DNA of 36,601 nt from an uncultured Bacteroidales bacterium (GCA_902772965.1 CACYCT010000186.1:1-36601), one strand, 5' to 3'. Numbered from the stretch's first letter, positions 24,263 through 33,955 are shown. The notes: generated by a model not told the origin, from the sequence alone. Numbers and translations are program-made.

Positions 24263-24754
24263 ATGAAGCTATTCCACATCATCTTCATTTGCCTCGGGAA
24301 TATCTGCCGGTCGCCGGCAGCTCAAGCGGTAATGCAGAAAATTGTCGACAAACGGCAACTTTCCGACCGGTTTCTCATCGACTCGGCGGGCATTAGCGCT
24401 TACCATCAAGGTGAACTGCCCGATAGGCGTATGCGTGTACACGCGCGGCAACGGGGATACGAACTCACCCACCACAGCCGACCCGTCACGTTCAGCGACC
24501 TTGACCAGGCCGACCTCATCGTGGCCATGGACCAGGCCAACGTTGACGCCCTGCATAACCTCGCCGCAACACCTGAGCAAGACCGGAAAATCACACCCAT
24601 CGGACAGTTCATTCGTTTACTCCGCCGCCATTACGACTTCGTGCCCGACCCCTACTACGAAGGAAGCGAAGGCTTTGAACTCGTGCTTGACCTCCTCGAG
24701 GACGCATGCGAGAATCTGCTCGAGTATATCCTGAAAAATCAATCCACCTCATAA
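24263..24754 (+). CDS. Low-molecular-weight protein-tyrosine phosphatase
   Basis: 163 residues, starting at the ATG that gives the family N-terminus; an upstream in-frame ATG at 24161 lies inside the thioesterase gene. The P-loop CLGNICRS (Cys10 to Arg16, C-x5-R-S) is intact, and the general acid Asp lies in PDPYYEG. The enzyme removes phosphate from phosphotyrosine; in Bacteroidetes such enzymes often pair with polysaccharide tyrosine kinases, but none is visible here. It is followed after three bases by the hexosaminidase, so it heads a run of closely packed genes. A plain arsenate reductase is less likely because the C-terminal redox cysteines are absent. Confidence 0.92.
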   Translation: MKLFHIIFICLGNICRSPAAQAVMQKIVDKRQLSDRFLIDSAGISAYHQGELPDRRMRVHARQRGYELTHHSRPVTFSDLDQADLIVAMDQANVDALHNLAATPEQDRKITPIGQFIRLLRRHYDFVPDPYYEGSEGFELVLDLLEDACENLLEYILKNQSTS

Positions 24755-24757
24755 CCT

Positions 24758-27247
24758 ATGTCACCGATTAAACACCTCCTCTGCCTGCTCGCCACAACAC
24801 TGTGCGGCCTCACAACCCTCGCCCAAGCACCCGTTGAGGTGCGATGGGAAATGGGTCGGCACGACGCCGAACCGGGCTTCTACTCTTCCCGATTTATCAT
24901 AAAAAACACCTCCGGAGCGCCTATCGAAAACAACTGGCAACTCTACTTCAACCAGTTCTCCCGCGCGCTCAAAATGCCTGAACAATCACAGGTGGACATC
25001 CGCGAGGTGTCGACATCTTATTATCAAATCCAACCCAACGCGCGCTATCGCACACTCGCCGCCGGCGACTCTCTCATCGTTGACGTGCTCATGAAAGGAA
25101 GGATGGTCAACAAAAACTATCGTCCCGCCGGCACACACCTTGTGCTCAACGGCGACACCAACCACCCCATCCCCGTCACCCTCCAATACGGACCCTATGA
25201 ACGTCCCGAGCAATGGCGTGTGGAAGGCCCCTATCCCGACGGAAACTACGCCTACGCCTTCAACCAAACCGTCAACAACATCGGCGACGCGTACACAGGT
25301 AACGACTACGACATCTTCCCTAACCCCAAATCGGTTGAGATCCACAACGGTGTCACGCCCATCGGGACTATGGTGAGCGTTAAAGCGCCGATCAATTTCA
25401 AGTTCTGGAAGCGCTCAAGAACAAAGGAACTGCTCACCACCTTGCTGCGCCAACGCGGCATATACGTCGCCTCCGGGCAGAAAACCGTGGTTCAACTAAA
25501 AACCGACAAGAAAATCAGTTCCAACCCCGAAGCGTATACCCTCGATGTGGACAACGGACGCATCACCATCGCCGGCGCCACGGAAGAAGGACTTATCAAC
25601 GGTATCTACACCTTCGTGGCCGCACTCGACCACAGCAAGCAACACAACCTGCAGAACGCCCACATCGCCGACGAGCCCGACATGCACTACCGCGGTTTTA
25701 TGCTCGACATCGCGCGAAACTTTACAAATTTTGACAACCTCAAGCGATTCATCGACCTGCTCGCATACTACAAAATCAACCGTTTCCAGTTCCACTTCTG
25801 CGACGACGAGGCATGGCGCTTGGAAATTCCCGGACTGCCCGAACTCACCGATGTGGCCTCACGACGCGGATGCACCCTCACCGAAAAGGGATTTCTCGCA
25901 CAAATCTTTGACGGAAACGGCAACCCCGACGACCGAAGCCAAAGCGCAAACGGACACCTCACCCGAAGCCAATTCATCGAACTGCTACGCTACGCCCACC
26001 TGCGCGGCATCAAAATCATTCCCGAAATCGAAACGCCCGGACACGCCCGCGCCGCCATCATCGCCATGCGCAACCGTCTGGAAAACACAGGAAACAACCC
26101 AACCACACCGCAATACATCCTTTGGGACAAAGACAACAAGTCGAAATACACCTCGGCACAGTCGTACCACGACAATGTGCTCAACGTCGCTTCCGAGGGC
26201 GTGTACGCTTTTATCGACAAAGTTGTCACCGAACTGCAAGCGATGTACAAAGCCGCCGGACTCAAACTCGACGTGATCCACATGGGTGGCGACGAGGTGC
26301 CCATGGAAGCCTGGGAGCAGTCGCCCGACGTGCAGGCGCTCATGAAACGTGAGAACCTGCGCAACGCGCACGACGTGAACGCCTACTTTATCCGGCGAGT
26401 CACCGACATTCTCTACCCCCGGGGAATACTTGTCGAAGGATGGCAAGAAGTGGCCCAACACCGCTCAGCGGAATTCAACCGCCACATCGCGCCGCGATTC
26501 GCCGGAGTGAACGCGTGGAGCACCGTCGGCCGGCGCGACACCGTCCCCTACGCCATAGCCAATGATGGTTACCCCGTGATTCTGTCGAACGTGACCAACT
26601 TCTACATGGACATGGGTTACAACTGGCACCCCTACGAGCAAGGACTGCACTGGGGCGGAAAGGTTGACGAACTCGACGCGTGGAGCGCCCTGCCGATGAA
26701 CATCTACGCCAGCGCACGCACAACCATCAACGGCGACCCAATCAACGTGGCCAACGCCCACGTCGGTAAAACAACCCTTCGCCGGCCCGAGAACATCATC
26801 GGCGTGCAGGCACAACTGTGGGCCGAGACCATTCGCAACTTCGAACAGGTCCAATACATGACCCTGCCCAAAGTGCTCGGACTGGCCGAACGTGGATGGA
26901 ACGCCACACCCGACTGGAGCCGACACCTTGACAACACCGCCGCTTACGACAGCGCGCGCCACCAGTTCAGCCTCAAAATCGGAACTCGGGAACTTCCCCT
27001 GCTCGCGCGAATGGGATACAATTTCCGTGTGGCGCAACCGGGTATCAAACTCAACGGAAACACGCTCATGGCCAACACCATCTATCCCGGAATGGAAATC
27101 CACTATACCCTCGACGGCTCCGAACCGAACCTGCTCTCGCCACGCTGGACCGAACCCGTGACACTTTCAGAGATTCCTCCGGTAATCAAAGCGCGCGCAT
27201 ACTACCTCGGTAAAGAATCCGTCACCACACTGTTATTCACAAAATAG
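24758..27247 (+). CDS. Beta-N-acetylhexosaminidase, GH20 (chitobiase-type)
   Basis: 829 residues with a signal peptide (about 1-23). The domain order is that of chitobiase-like GH20 enzymes: an N-terminal CHB_HEX carbohydrate-binding module (about 25-160), a GH20b alpha/beta domain (about 185-300), the catalytic barrel (about 308-720) and a C-terminal CHB_HEX_C-like module with IHYTLDGSEPN. The catalytic pair is Asp512-Glu513 in HMGGDEVP, where Asp holds the substrate acetamido group and Glu is the acid. It removes terminal GlcNAc or GalNAc from glycans such as host mucin, chitooligosaccharides or wall fragments. It begins three bases after the phosphatase stop. Confidence 0.93.
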   Translation: MSPIKHLLCLLATTLCGLTTLAQAPVEVRWEMGRHDAEPGFYSSRFIIKNTSGAPIENNWQLYFNQFSRALKMPEQSQVDIREVSTSYYQIQPNARYRTLAAGDSLIVDVLMKGRMVNKNYRPAGTHLVLNGDTNHPIPVTLQYGPYERPEQWRVEGPYPDGNYAYAFNQTVNNIGDAYTGNDYDIFPNPKSVEIHNGVTPIGTMVSVKAPINFKFWKRSRTKELLTTLLRQRGIYVASGQKTVVQLKTDKKISSNPEAYTLDVDNGRITIAGATEEGLINGIYTFVAALDHSKQHNLQNAHIADEPDMHYRGFMLDIARNFTNFDNLKRFIDLLAYYKINRFQFHFCDDEAWRLEIPGLPELTDVASRRGCTLTEKGFLAQIFDGNGNPDDRSQSANGHLTRSQFIELLRYAHLRGIKIIPEIETPGHARAAIIAMRNRLENTGNNPTTPQYILWDKDNKSKYTSAQSYHDNVLNVASEGVYAFIDKVVTELQAMYKAAGLKLDVIHMGGDEVPMEAWEQSPDVQALMKRENLRNAHDVNAYFIRRVTDILYPRGILVEGWQEVAQHRSAEFNRHIAPRFAGVNAWSTVGRRDTVPYAIANDGYPVILSNVTNFYMDMGYNWHPYEQGLHWGGKVDELDAWSALPMNIYASARTTINGDPINVANAHVGKTTLRRPENIIGVQAQLWAETIRNFEQVQYMTLPKVLGLAERGWNATPDWSRHLDNTAAYDSARHQFSLKIGTRELPLLARMGYNFRVAQPGIKLNGNTLMANTIYPGMEIHYTLDGSEPNLLSPRWTEPVTLSEIPPVIKARAYYLGKESVTTLLFTK

Positions 27248-27255
27248 CAACACCC

Positions 27256-28872
27256 ATGATTCGGCGTCTCACTCCGGCGATTCTCGTGGCCACTCTTTTT
27301 GCCGTGGCATTCTGGGGCCTTGACCGCTGGGCTGTGAACAACATCGATGACTTCGGTTACTCCCTCGTTTCCCGCTGGCAACCCACCCCCGACGGCGGAT
27401 ACATCGCGCAAGACCGGCCCGTCAACACCATGGACGACGCCATTGCTTCGCAACGCGTCGAGTACATGCACAAAAACGGACGGTTTCTCGTGCACGCACT
27501 CACACAATGGTTCTGCGGCGCGGTGCCGATGAGTGTCTACGCGGTGTGCAACTCACTCGTGTTCGGCCTCGCGATGCTGCTGCTCTGCGTTTCAGGGATC
27601 CCACCAGAACGGCGCAAATGGCCGGAACTGCTCACCGTGCCTTCACTGGCTTGGCTGATGTGCGCCACGCTGATGTCAATGTCGCTCGGAGCCGTGTCGG
27701 CAAGCCTGAACTACCTGTGGACCACCGCCGCCACCCTTGCCGTATTGGCCGCATACCGCCACCTTCGGCAACGCCCCGCCCCACCCTACCTCCTGCCCGT
27801 GATTGCCATCGCGGCAGCCATCGCGGGAAGTATGCAGGAAAGTTTCTCCATCGGAGTGTCAGTAGCCCTTATCGTTGACTGTTTTGTCTGCAGACGGCAA
27901 CAAAACCCATCTACGGTTTCACTCATTCTCGGATACCTGGCCGGCACAGCCACGGTAACCCTCTCGCCGGCCAACTTCGCCCGAACGGCCATCGTGGGAA
28001 TCGGGCCAAACCTCGCGCCGATAAAAGACCTTGCCACCGAGCCGGTGGTGATATGCGCGGTTGTGGCGGTGGGCATCGCTTTCATCATCAACCGCCGGCA
28101 ACTCGCCGACGTACTCCGCCAATTACGGGTGTGCATCATCGCGGCCGCCGTGGCCACGGCATTCGCCTGCCTCGGCGCCTACACAGGCCCATGGCAACTG
28201 ATAATGGTCCACGTGATGGCCTGCGTAGTTTTGATTCGATTGCTCATTTCGACTCGCCACTTCGGCCGGGTGGCCTTAATCATCCTGCCCGTGATGGCAC
28301 TCACCTACCTGCCCACACATCAACTGCGCCAAACCCTATGGGCCGACCAGCAACAAGTCTATGCCCAAGTGCTCAGCCCCGGAAATCAGAAAATCATCGA
28401 GATCTCCAACGCCGTCGAGCACTACGCCCAAGCGCGGCGACAACCGCTTTGGTTCCTCTACGGCCACCATGTGGGCTTTAACCTGCGCGCACTCGTCAAC
28501 GACAACCAACGCTGCGGAAACCCACTGCTCTCCGCATTTGTCACACGCGGACGCGACTTCGACCGCGTTGAGGCTGTCGTTCCATTAAAACCGACAGAAA
28601 TCGAGCATATTTGTCAGCAACCGACAACCAACCGAAGAGCCGCACACCCCATCGCAAACGACTTCGCCGCAATCACCCTGCCCGAGCAATACAACCGCGA
28701 CCAGGTCACACTCAAAGTTGCCCTGAACAAACGTAACCGAACCTCGCACACCACCCTGCGGGCCAACCAAGTGTTCCACTACAAAGAACAATACTATTAC
28801 ATCTTTACCTACAATAACTACGCCGACCACGTCACCAACAGCGAATACCACATAAATGATCACATTCCCTAA
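27256..28872 (+). CDS. Polytopic membrane protein, possibly DUF6056-like
   Basis: 538 residues with about ten predicted membrane helices spread from residue 8 to about 360, followed by a soluble C-terminal part (about 380-538). A short acidic/aromatic segment after helix 1 (NNIDDFGYSLVSRW) and a later NGRFLVHALTQWF motif resemble Bacteroidetes membrane proteins classed as DUF6056 and GT-C-like glycosyltransferases, where a loop Asp or Glu is catalytic. The match is by pattern only. The gene starts eight bases after the hexosaminidase and its last 17 bases overlap the ispE start, so the three are translationally packed. A cell-envelope glycan role is inferred. Confidence 0.6.
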   Translation: MIRRLTPAILVATLFAVAFWGLDRWAVNNIDDFGYSLVSRWQPTPDGGYIAQDRPVNTMDDAIASQRVEYMHKNGRFLVHALTQWFCGAVPMSVYAVCNSLVFGLAMLLLCVSGIPPERRKWPELLTVPSLAWLMCATLMSMSLGAVSASLNYLWTTAATLAVLAAYRHLRQRPAPPYLLPVIAIAAAIAGSMQESFSIGVSVALIVDCFVCRRQQNPSTVSLILGYLAGTATVTLSPANFARTAIVGIGPNLAPIKDLATEPVVICAVVAVGIAFIINRRQLADVLRQLRVCIIAAAVATAFACLGAYTGPWQLIMVHVMACVVLIRLLISTRHFGRVALIILPVMALTYLPTHQLRQTLWADQQQVYAQVLSPGNQKIIEISNAVEHYAQARRQPLWFLYGHHVGFNLRALVNDNQRCGNPLLSAFVTRGRDFDRVEAVVPLKPTEIEHICQQPTTNRRAAHPIANDFAAITLPEQYNRDQVTLKVALNKRNRTSHTTLRANQVFHYKEQYYYIFTYNNYADHVTNSEYHINDHIP

Positions 28873-29680
28873 CTGCAAGATAAACCTCGGATTGAACATC
28901 GTGGCGCGCCGAACCGACGGCTACCACGACATTCTCACGTTGTTCTATCCCGTCAACCTGACCGACATCCTCGAAATCGTGCCCGCGCAAAACGGCGAAA
29001 CCACGCTCAACATCACTGGAAACGCCGTCGACTGCCCGATGGAGCAGAACCTCGTTATCCGCGCCTACCGACTGTTGCAAACCGAGTTCAACCTGCCGCC
29101 CGTGGAAATCCACCTGCATAAACACATTCCCGACGGCGCCGGACTCGGAGGCGGATCGAGCGACGCCGCTGCAACACTGCGTATACTCAACGAGATGTTC
29201 AACCTCGGCTTGAACGAAGAACAACTCGCCACACGCGCCGCCACACTCGGCGCCGACTGCCCATTCTTTATCTACAACCGCCCCATGCTTGCCTCCGGAA
29301 TCGGCGACATACTCACCCCCGCCAAACTCTCCCTGCGCGGACACACCATCGTGCTGGCCAAACCCGACATCAACATCTCCACCCGCGAGGCTTACGCGGC
29401 CATAACACCCGCCATGCCCGAGCACACGCCCGAACAGATCACCGCATGGCCCATCCAGCAATGGGACGGACACCTGACCAACGACTTCGAAAATTCAGTC
29501 TTCCCCCTCCACCCCACCCTGTGGCAACTCAAACTCAACCTCCTCGGCGCCGGAGCGCAATACGCCGCCATGAGCGGATCGGGAAGCACCATCTATGGCA
29601 TCTTCGAAAATGACAAACTGGCACAAGACGCGGCACTGACACTGACATCTTGCCGCACTTTTGTCATACCTATGACATAA
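28856..29680 (+). CDS. ispE: 4-diphosphocytidyl-2-C-methyl-D-erythritol kinase
   Basis: 274 residues, GHMP kinase family. It phosphorylates CDP-methylerythritol with ATP in the non-mevalonate isoprenoid pathway. Lys8 in PNCKINLGL, the ATP loop PDGAGLGGGSSDAA (92-105), the catalytic Asp134 in LGADCPFF and the closing MSGSGSTIYGIF loop are all intact. The start overlaps the upstream membrane protein gene by 17 bases in another frame, which suggests translational coupling. The next gene, grpE, starts 54 bases later. Confidence 0.94.
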   Translation: MITFPNCKINLGLNIVARRTDGYHDILTLFYPVNLTDILEIVPAQNGETTLNITGNAVDCPMEQNLVIRAYRLLQTEFNLPPVEIHLHKHIPDGAGLGGGSSDAAATLRILNEMFNLGLNEEQLATRAATLGADCPFFIYNRPMLASGIGDILTPAKLSLRGHTIVLAKPDINISTREAYAAITPAMPEHTPEQITAWPIQQWDGHLTNDFENSVFPLHPTLWQLKLNLLGAGAQYAAMSGSGSTIYGIFENDKLAQDAALTLTSCRTFVIPMT

Positions 29681-29734
29681 AAAACACACCGGCAACATTT
29701 TTGCATATTACCTTGAGTAAATATCATTACAACT

Positions 29735-30313
29735 ATGGCAAAGAAAAACAAGAAACAAGCCCAACCCGAAAGCGACGAAAACAACAAACAAACCGCCGCC
29801 CAAGAACAGGCCACCCAAACCGAGACCCAAACCACCGGACAGGAGACACAACCCTCGCCCGAACAACAGATACAACAACTCCAAGCCCGCCTCGAAGAGC
29901 AGAAAAACGAATACCTCCTGCTCATGGCCGAGTTTGACAACTACCGCCGGCGCACACTAAAAGAACGCCAGGAACTCATCAAAACCTCCACCGAGCGAGC
30001 CATGAAGGAACTCCTACCCGTGGTTGACGACTTCGAGCGCGCACTCGACGCGCTTGAAAAAAGCGGCGACCTTGACAGCCTCAAAGAAGGTGTCAGCCTG
30101 ATTCACAGCAAATTCATCAAATACCTCGCACAACAAGGCGTCAAAGCCATCGAATCAACCGGAACAGACTTCGACCCCGAACTGCACGAGGCCATCACCA
30201 TGTTCCCCGCCCCGGACGAGGCAATGCGCGGTAAAGTGGTCGACACCACAACCCGAGGCTACACCATTAACGACAAAGTGCTCCGACACGCCAAAGTGGT
30301 CGTCGGACAATAA
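29735..30313 (+). CDS. grpE: GrpE, nucleotide exchange factor for DnaK
   Basis: 192 residues. Residues 1-45 are a Gln/Glu/Asn-rich disordered tail. A coiled coil follows (about 45-100, with [20 protein letters not shown]), then the compact beta domain ([17 protein letters not shown] to [10 protein letters not shown]) that opens the DnaK ATPase cleft. It works with DnaJ, encoded 14 bases downstream. dnaK is not in the window. No clear promoter was found in the 54-base gap before it; a TACCTTGA-like site (29710-29717) is only a weak match. Confidence 0.94.
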   Translation: MAKKNKKQAQPESDENNKQTAAQEQATQTETQTTGQETQPSPEQQIQQLQARLEEQKNEYLLLMAEFDNYRRRTLKERQELIKTSTERAMKELLPVVDDFERALDALEKSGDLDSLKEGVSLIHSKFIKYLAQQGVKAIESTGTDFDPELHEAITMFPAPDEAMRGKVVDTTTRGYTINDKVLRHAKVVVGQ

Positions 30314-30327
30314 TCCCCATACTCACC

Positions 30328-31485
30328 ATGGCAGAAAAACGCGATTACTACGAAGTGCTCGGCGTGCCACGCGACGCCAAGACCGAAGACATAAAAAAGG
30401 CTTACAAGAAACTCGCCGTCAAATACCACCCCGACCGTCAGCAAGGCAAGTCGGAGCAGGAGCAGAAAGACGCCGAAGAGAAATTCAAAGAAGCCACCGA
30501 AGCCTATTCCGTGCTCTCCGACGACAACAAGCGACAACGCTACGACCAGTTCGGTTTCGCCGGCGACCAGATGGGCGGAGGCGGATATGGCGGCTTCGGC
30601 GACTTTGACCTCAACGACATCCTCAACAGCGTGTTCGGCGGGGGATTCGGAGGCGGCTTCGGATTCGGAGGAGCACGTCAGCGCAGCCCACGCGTCAACC
30701 GGGGCAAAGACCTCCAGACACGCGTCAAAGTCACCCTCTCAGACATCGCCCACGGGGCGCAAAAGAAAATCCGCGTACCAAGAATGGTGGCATGCCAGTC
30801 GTGCAAAGGCACCGGCGCACGCGGCGGAACCGCACTCAACACCTGCCCCAACTGCAACGGAACAGGCGTCGAAACCATCGTCCGACGCATGGGGTTCATG
30901 CAAATGCAGCAACAACAACCCTGCTCCCACTGCCACGGAACCGGAAAAATCATCAAAGAACGCTGCCCCGACTGCGGCGGACAAGGACTGCTCCGCAAAG
31001 AGGACATCATAGAAATCAATATCCCGGCCGGTGTGGCCGAAGGAATGGCCATGCGCGTGAGCGGACGGGGAAACGACGCCGTTGGCGGTGGCGTGCCGGG
31101 AGACTTGATTGTGGTCTTTGAGGAAATACCCGACCCCCAACTCCAACGCGAAGGGAACCACCTGATTTACAATCTCATGATCGACTTCGCAACCGCAACA
31201 CTCGGAGGAAAAGTCGAAGTGCCCACCGTTGACGGAAAACTGCTTGTCACCATCAAGCCCGGAACGCAGCCCGGAACCATACTCCGCCTGCGGGGTCAAG
31301 GTCTGCCCTCGCAGGACAGTTACGGAAAAGGCGACCAACTCGTCAACGTGATGGTCTACGTGCCCGAATCGCCCAACGAGCAACAACGCCAACTCATCAC
31401 GCAACTCTCGCAAACCCCAGGATTCAAACCCACCGAATCGGCCAAAAACCGTATCTTCGCCCGACTCAAACACCTCTTCGACTAA
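30328..31485 (+). CDS. dnaJ: DnaJ, Hsp40 co-chaperone (type I)
   Basis: 385 residues with full type I architecture. The J domain (about 1-75) has the HPD motif in KYHPDR that stimulates DnaK. A Gly/Phe-rich linker follows (about 85-115). The zinc domain has four CxxCxGxG repeats ([32 protein letters not shown]), then two beta-sandwich substrate domains. It delivers unfolded clients to DnaK. The gene follows grpE by 14 bases and precedes the pseudouridine synthase by 15 bases, on one run. Confidence 0.95.
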   Translation: MAEKRDYYEVLGVPRDAKTEDIKKAYKKLAVKYHPDRQQGKSEQEQKDAEEKFKEATEAYSVLSDDNKRQRYDQFGFAGDQMGGGGYGGFGDFDLNDILNSVFGGGFGGGFGFGGARQRSPRVNRGKDLQTRVKVTLSDIAHGAQKKIRVPRMVACQSCKGTGARGGTALNTCPNCNGTGVETIVRRMGFMQMQQQQPCSHCHGTGKIIKERCPDCGGQGLLRKEDIIEINIPAGVAEGMAMRVSGRGNDAVGGGVPGDLIVVFEEIPDPQLQREGNHLIYNLMIDFATATLGGKVEVPTVDGKLLVTIKPGTQPGTILRLRGQGLPSQDSYGKGDQLVNVMVYVPESPNEQQRQLITQLSQTPGFKPTESAKNRIFARLKHLFD

Positions 31486-31500
31486 CCCTCACAACCGCTT

Positions 31501-32412
31501 ATGGGAAGAAAACACAACCACAACGTACCCCGAGCCGAACGCGCACCCATCATCGTCAACGCCCGCGAGCCGGCCAAACTGCTCGACTTCGTCATGCACA
31601 TTCTCGACGGTATCAGCCGAAACAAAGCCAAGTCGATTCTCTCCCACGGCGGTGTCAGCGTTGACGGACACGTGCAAACCCACGTCGACTTCCCCATTGA
31701 GCCGGGCAACGTGGTCAGTATAAGCCGTACACCTCAAAACACCACCAAACCGAATCCGAAACATTTCCGAATCGTTTTCGAGGATCAGTGGCTTGTTGTG
31801 GTCGACAAAGAGCCCGGCGTGCTCTCGATGGGCGTCGGCGCCGGGAGTTTGAACATGAAGTCGCTCCTTGACCGCTACTTCGCCGAATCCGGCCAGCGAT
31901 GCACCGCGCACGTCGTTCACCGCCTCGACTGCCGCACGTCGGGACTGATGATTTACGCCAAGTCGTCCGACGTGCAGCAAACCATCGTGCGCGCCTGGCG
32001 CGAGACCGTCACCGACCGACGCTACGTCGCCGTCGTTGACGGAATCCTTGAGAAAGACTCGGGACGCGTTGAGTCCTGGCTCAAAGACACGTCCAACATG
32101 AAAGTCATCTCCCGCCCCACCGACCCGGGCGGAGGCAAATTCTCCGTCACCACCTACCATGTCCTTGAGCGCGCCAAAGAGCACACCCTGATCGAACTCA
32201 AACTGCTCACCGGACGCAAGAACCAGATCCGAGTCCACATGGCCGACATCGGCCATCCCGTCACCGGCGACGGCAAGTACGGCCGCCAGACCCAACCCGG
32301 ATCGCGCCACTGCCTGCACGCCTACAAAATCGCCTTCACCCACCCCGTCACCGGCGAGCAGCACGCCTTTGAGACACCCATCCCGCCCTTCTTCCTACGG
32401 CAACTCACATAG
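31501..32412 (+). CDS. RluA-family pseudouridine synthase
   Basis: 303 residues. An S4-type RNA-binding domain comes first (about 26-75, KLLDFVMHILDGISRNKAK). The catalytic domain includes the HRLDCRTSG motif (140-148) with Asp143 as nucleophile, and LTGRKNQIRVHM to GDGKYG. It isomerises uridines in rRNA or tRNA. The S4 domain resembles the RluC/RluD group, but the exact target cannot be told. The N-terminal basic stretch (GRKHNHNVPRAERAP) is an odd family extension. It follows dnaJ by 15 bases. Confidence 0.9.
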   Translation: MGRKHNHNVPRAERAPIIVNAREPAKLLDFVMHILDGISRNKAKSILSHGGVSVDGHVQTHVDFPIEPGNVVSISRTPQNTTKPNPKHFRIVFEDQWLVVVDKEPGVLSMGVGAGSLNMKSLLDRYFAESGQRCTAHVVHRLDCRTSGLMIYAKSSDVQQTIVRAWRETVTDRRYVAVVDGILEKDSGRVESWLKDTSNMKVISRPTDPGGGKFSVTTYHVLERAKEHTLIELKLLTGRKNQIRVHMADIGHPVTGDGKYGRQTQPGSRHCLHAYKIAFTHPVTGEQHAFETPIPPFFLRQLT

Positions 32413-32426
32413 TTCCGACAGATTTC

Positions 32427-32444
32427 AACCCATTAAGGTGGGTT
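32427..32444. terminator. Short hairpin between convergent genes
   Basis: A 6-bp stem AACCCA/TGGGTT (32427-32432 with 32439-32444), loop TTAAGG. It lies between the pseudouridine synthase and methionine sulfoxide reductase stops. The stem is short, so it is a weak terminator at best. Confidence 0.4.
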
Positions 32445-32451
32445 CTCTAAA

Positions 32452-32916
32452 TTACCAGCCGATTTGAGCCGAGACAATGGCAGCGACTTGCTCAAGATAG
32501 CGGGCATCGGTGTCGTCGAATGTGCTCAGGTGCTCACTATCGACATCAAGCACGGCAACCACCTGTCCGTCTGCCCCAAAGAGCGGAACGACAATCTCGC
32601 TGCGCGAGGCTGCGCTGCATGCGATATGGCCGGGAAACTGCTCCACATCAGGCACAACGATTGTTACGCCGCGCTCCCACGCAGTTCCGCACACACCGCG
32701 ACCTTTCTTTATCGTGAAACACGCCACAGGCCCCTGGAACGGTCCGAGTTCCAACCGTTCCCCGTTAACAAGGTAAAATCCAGTCCACCACCACTTCATC
32801 TCCGCGCTGAGCAACGCGGCCACATTGGCAAGAATCCCGATGCGGTTGGATTCTCCGCTGATGAGCGAGCGCACCTGCTCCACGAGCAGGGCATAGTGAT
32901 CTTGTTTGGTTTGCAT
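32452..32916 (-). CDS. msrC: Free methionine-(R)-sulfoxide reductase (GAF domain)
   Basis: 154 residues from the ATG at 32916; the longer in-frame ORF to 32985 runs into the upstream flavoprotein gene. The GAF domain carries the three fRMsr cysteines: Cys66 in GPVACF, Cys76 in GRGVCGTA and Cys100 in GHIACSAASRSEIVVPL. It reduces free methionine-R-sulfoxide with thioredoxin, repairing oxidised methionine. WWWTGFY near residue 42 forms the substrate pocket. It is 20 bases downstream of the flavoprotein gene on the same strand and most likely in one operon with it. Confidence 0.93.
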   Translation of the reverse strand: MQTKQDHYALLVEQVRSLISGESNRIGILANVAALLSAEMKWWWTGFYLVNGERLELGPFQGPVACFTIKKGRGVCGTAWERGVTIVVPDVEQFPGHIACSAASRSEIVVPLFGADGQVVAVLDVDSEHLSTFDDTDARYLEQVAAIVSAQIGW

Positions 32917-32936
32917 AAAGATGGGGAATAAGAAGA

Positions 32937-33566
32937 TTATCTGATAAAATTGGTGGCGATTCGCCGCGGTTCCTGCTCCGGCCATTGTCCGGCTTGACGA
33001 AGGTTGGCAACGGCTTTAATCAGGAATGCCATATTGCGCCCGAGCACGCGCATGGTTTGGCAACCCTCCTCGTCCTGTAGCACCTGTTCGGGCGTTTGTC
33101 CGTGCACCTCGTTCCAGTATCGGCTTGAGGCGATGGGCATCTCGCCGTGGAGGAAGTATTTGTTGAGTTGGTCGAGCGCGGTGATGGTTCCGGCGCGTCG
33201 CGCGGAGGTGACGGCGGCTCCCACTTTCATGCGCTTCACATCAGCGGGCAGGCTGTAGAACAAGCGGTTGAGCAGTGCCACAAACGCTCCGGCCGGAGCG
33301 CCGAAGTAAACCGGCGTACCGATTACGATACCATCGGCCCCGGCGAACTTGCGTCCGATTTCGTTTACGATGTCGTTGTCGATGGCACACCTGCCGAGTT
33401 TCTGACACTGGTAACACCCGACACAACCGTGAATAGGGAGATGCCCCACATGAATAATCTCGGTTGTAATCCCTTCGGCCTGAAGTTGTTCGGCCACAAT
33501 ATTCAGAGCGGTGTAGGTGCAGCCGTGCGCGTGCGGACTGCCGTTGAGTAGCATAACGTGGTTCAT
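32937..33566 (-). CDS. Flavodoxin-family oxidoreductase with iron-sulfur-type cysteine motif
   Basis: 209 residues, flavodoxin fold of the NADPH-dependent FMN reductase/iron-sulfur flavoprotein group. The phosphate loop LNGSPHAHGCTYTAL (7-21) binds FMN. A compact Cys cluster, Cys48, Cys51, Cys54 and Cys60 (C-x2-C-x2-C-x5-C), is the pattern that binds [4Fe-4S] in archaeal and anaerobic iron-sulfur flavoproteins (Isf). Such proteins move electrons between ferredoxin and other acceptors, including oxygen or peroxide scavenging in anaerobes. It has its own promoter and heads a two-gene operon with msrC, consistent with oxidative-stress defence. Confidence 0.85.
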   Translation of the reverse strand: MNHVMLLNGSPHAHGCTYTALNIVAEQLQAEGITTEIIHVGHLPIHGCVGCYQCQKLGRCAIDNDIVNEIGRKFAGADGIVIGTPVYFGAPAGAFVALLNRLFYSLPADVKRMKVGAAVTSARRAGTITALDQLNKYFLHGEMPIASSRYWNEVHGQTPEQVLQDEEGCQTMRVLGRNMAFLIKAVANLRQAGQWPEQEPRRIATNFIR

Positions 33567-33625
33567 CGGTTCATTTCGATTAGGTGGTTAACTAATATGG
33601 CTTGCGCCCATTTGAATGACGGACG

Positions 33626-33656
33626 CAAATTTACGGATATTTTTTTGAGCTTGCAA
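33626..33656 (-). promoter_or_regulatory. Promoter of the flavoprotein-msrC operon
   Basis: On the minus strand TTG (complement of 33654-33656), 20-base spacer, TAAATTTG (33633-33626), giving a leader of about 55 bases. Confidence 0.7.
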
Positions 33657-33667
33657 TCCCTCGCCGC

Positions 33668-33955
33668 TCAGTTGGGACTCAGCCGCCGAAAGATGAACAC
33701 CGCGAGCAGCACTTGCGCCGCGATAATCGCAGGAATGCCGTATCGGAACTTCGCGTGAAGGGTTTTATGACGAAACAGGAACATACCGGCCCACGCGCCG
33801 ACACTCCCCCCGAGCGCCGCCACGGTCAGCAGTGTGGCCTCAGATACACGCCATCGTCCCCGCCGCGCCTTCCACTTGTCCATTCCGAACAGCGCGAGGC
33901 CAACCACGTTCATCGCTCCGAGGTAAATAATTGAATAAAAGAGGATACCGTGCAT
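33668..33955 (-). CDS. DUF1294 small membrane protein
   Basis: 95 residues with three hydrophobic helices (about 4-24, 41-60 and 74-90). The conserved DUF1294 stretch is clear: FGMDKWKARRGRWRVSEATLL followed by LGGSVGAWAGMFLFRHKTLHAKF. Members are inner-membrane proteins of unknown function, sometimes fused to cold-shock domains in other bacteria; no fusion here. The gene has its own short-leader promoter and stops 12 bases before the next promoter. Confidence 0.88.
   Translation of the reverse strand: MHGILFYSIIYLGAMNVVGLALFGMDKWKARRGRWRVSEATLLTVAALGGSVGAWAGMFLFRHKTLHAKFRYGIPAIIAAQVLLAVFIFRRLSPN

Noticed and set aside
29663..29676. GTCATA/TATGAC palindrome at the end of ispE
   Set aside because: It is short and includes coding bases of ispE; with no T-run it is neither a terminator nor a known heat-shock operator.
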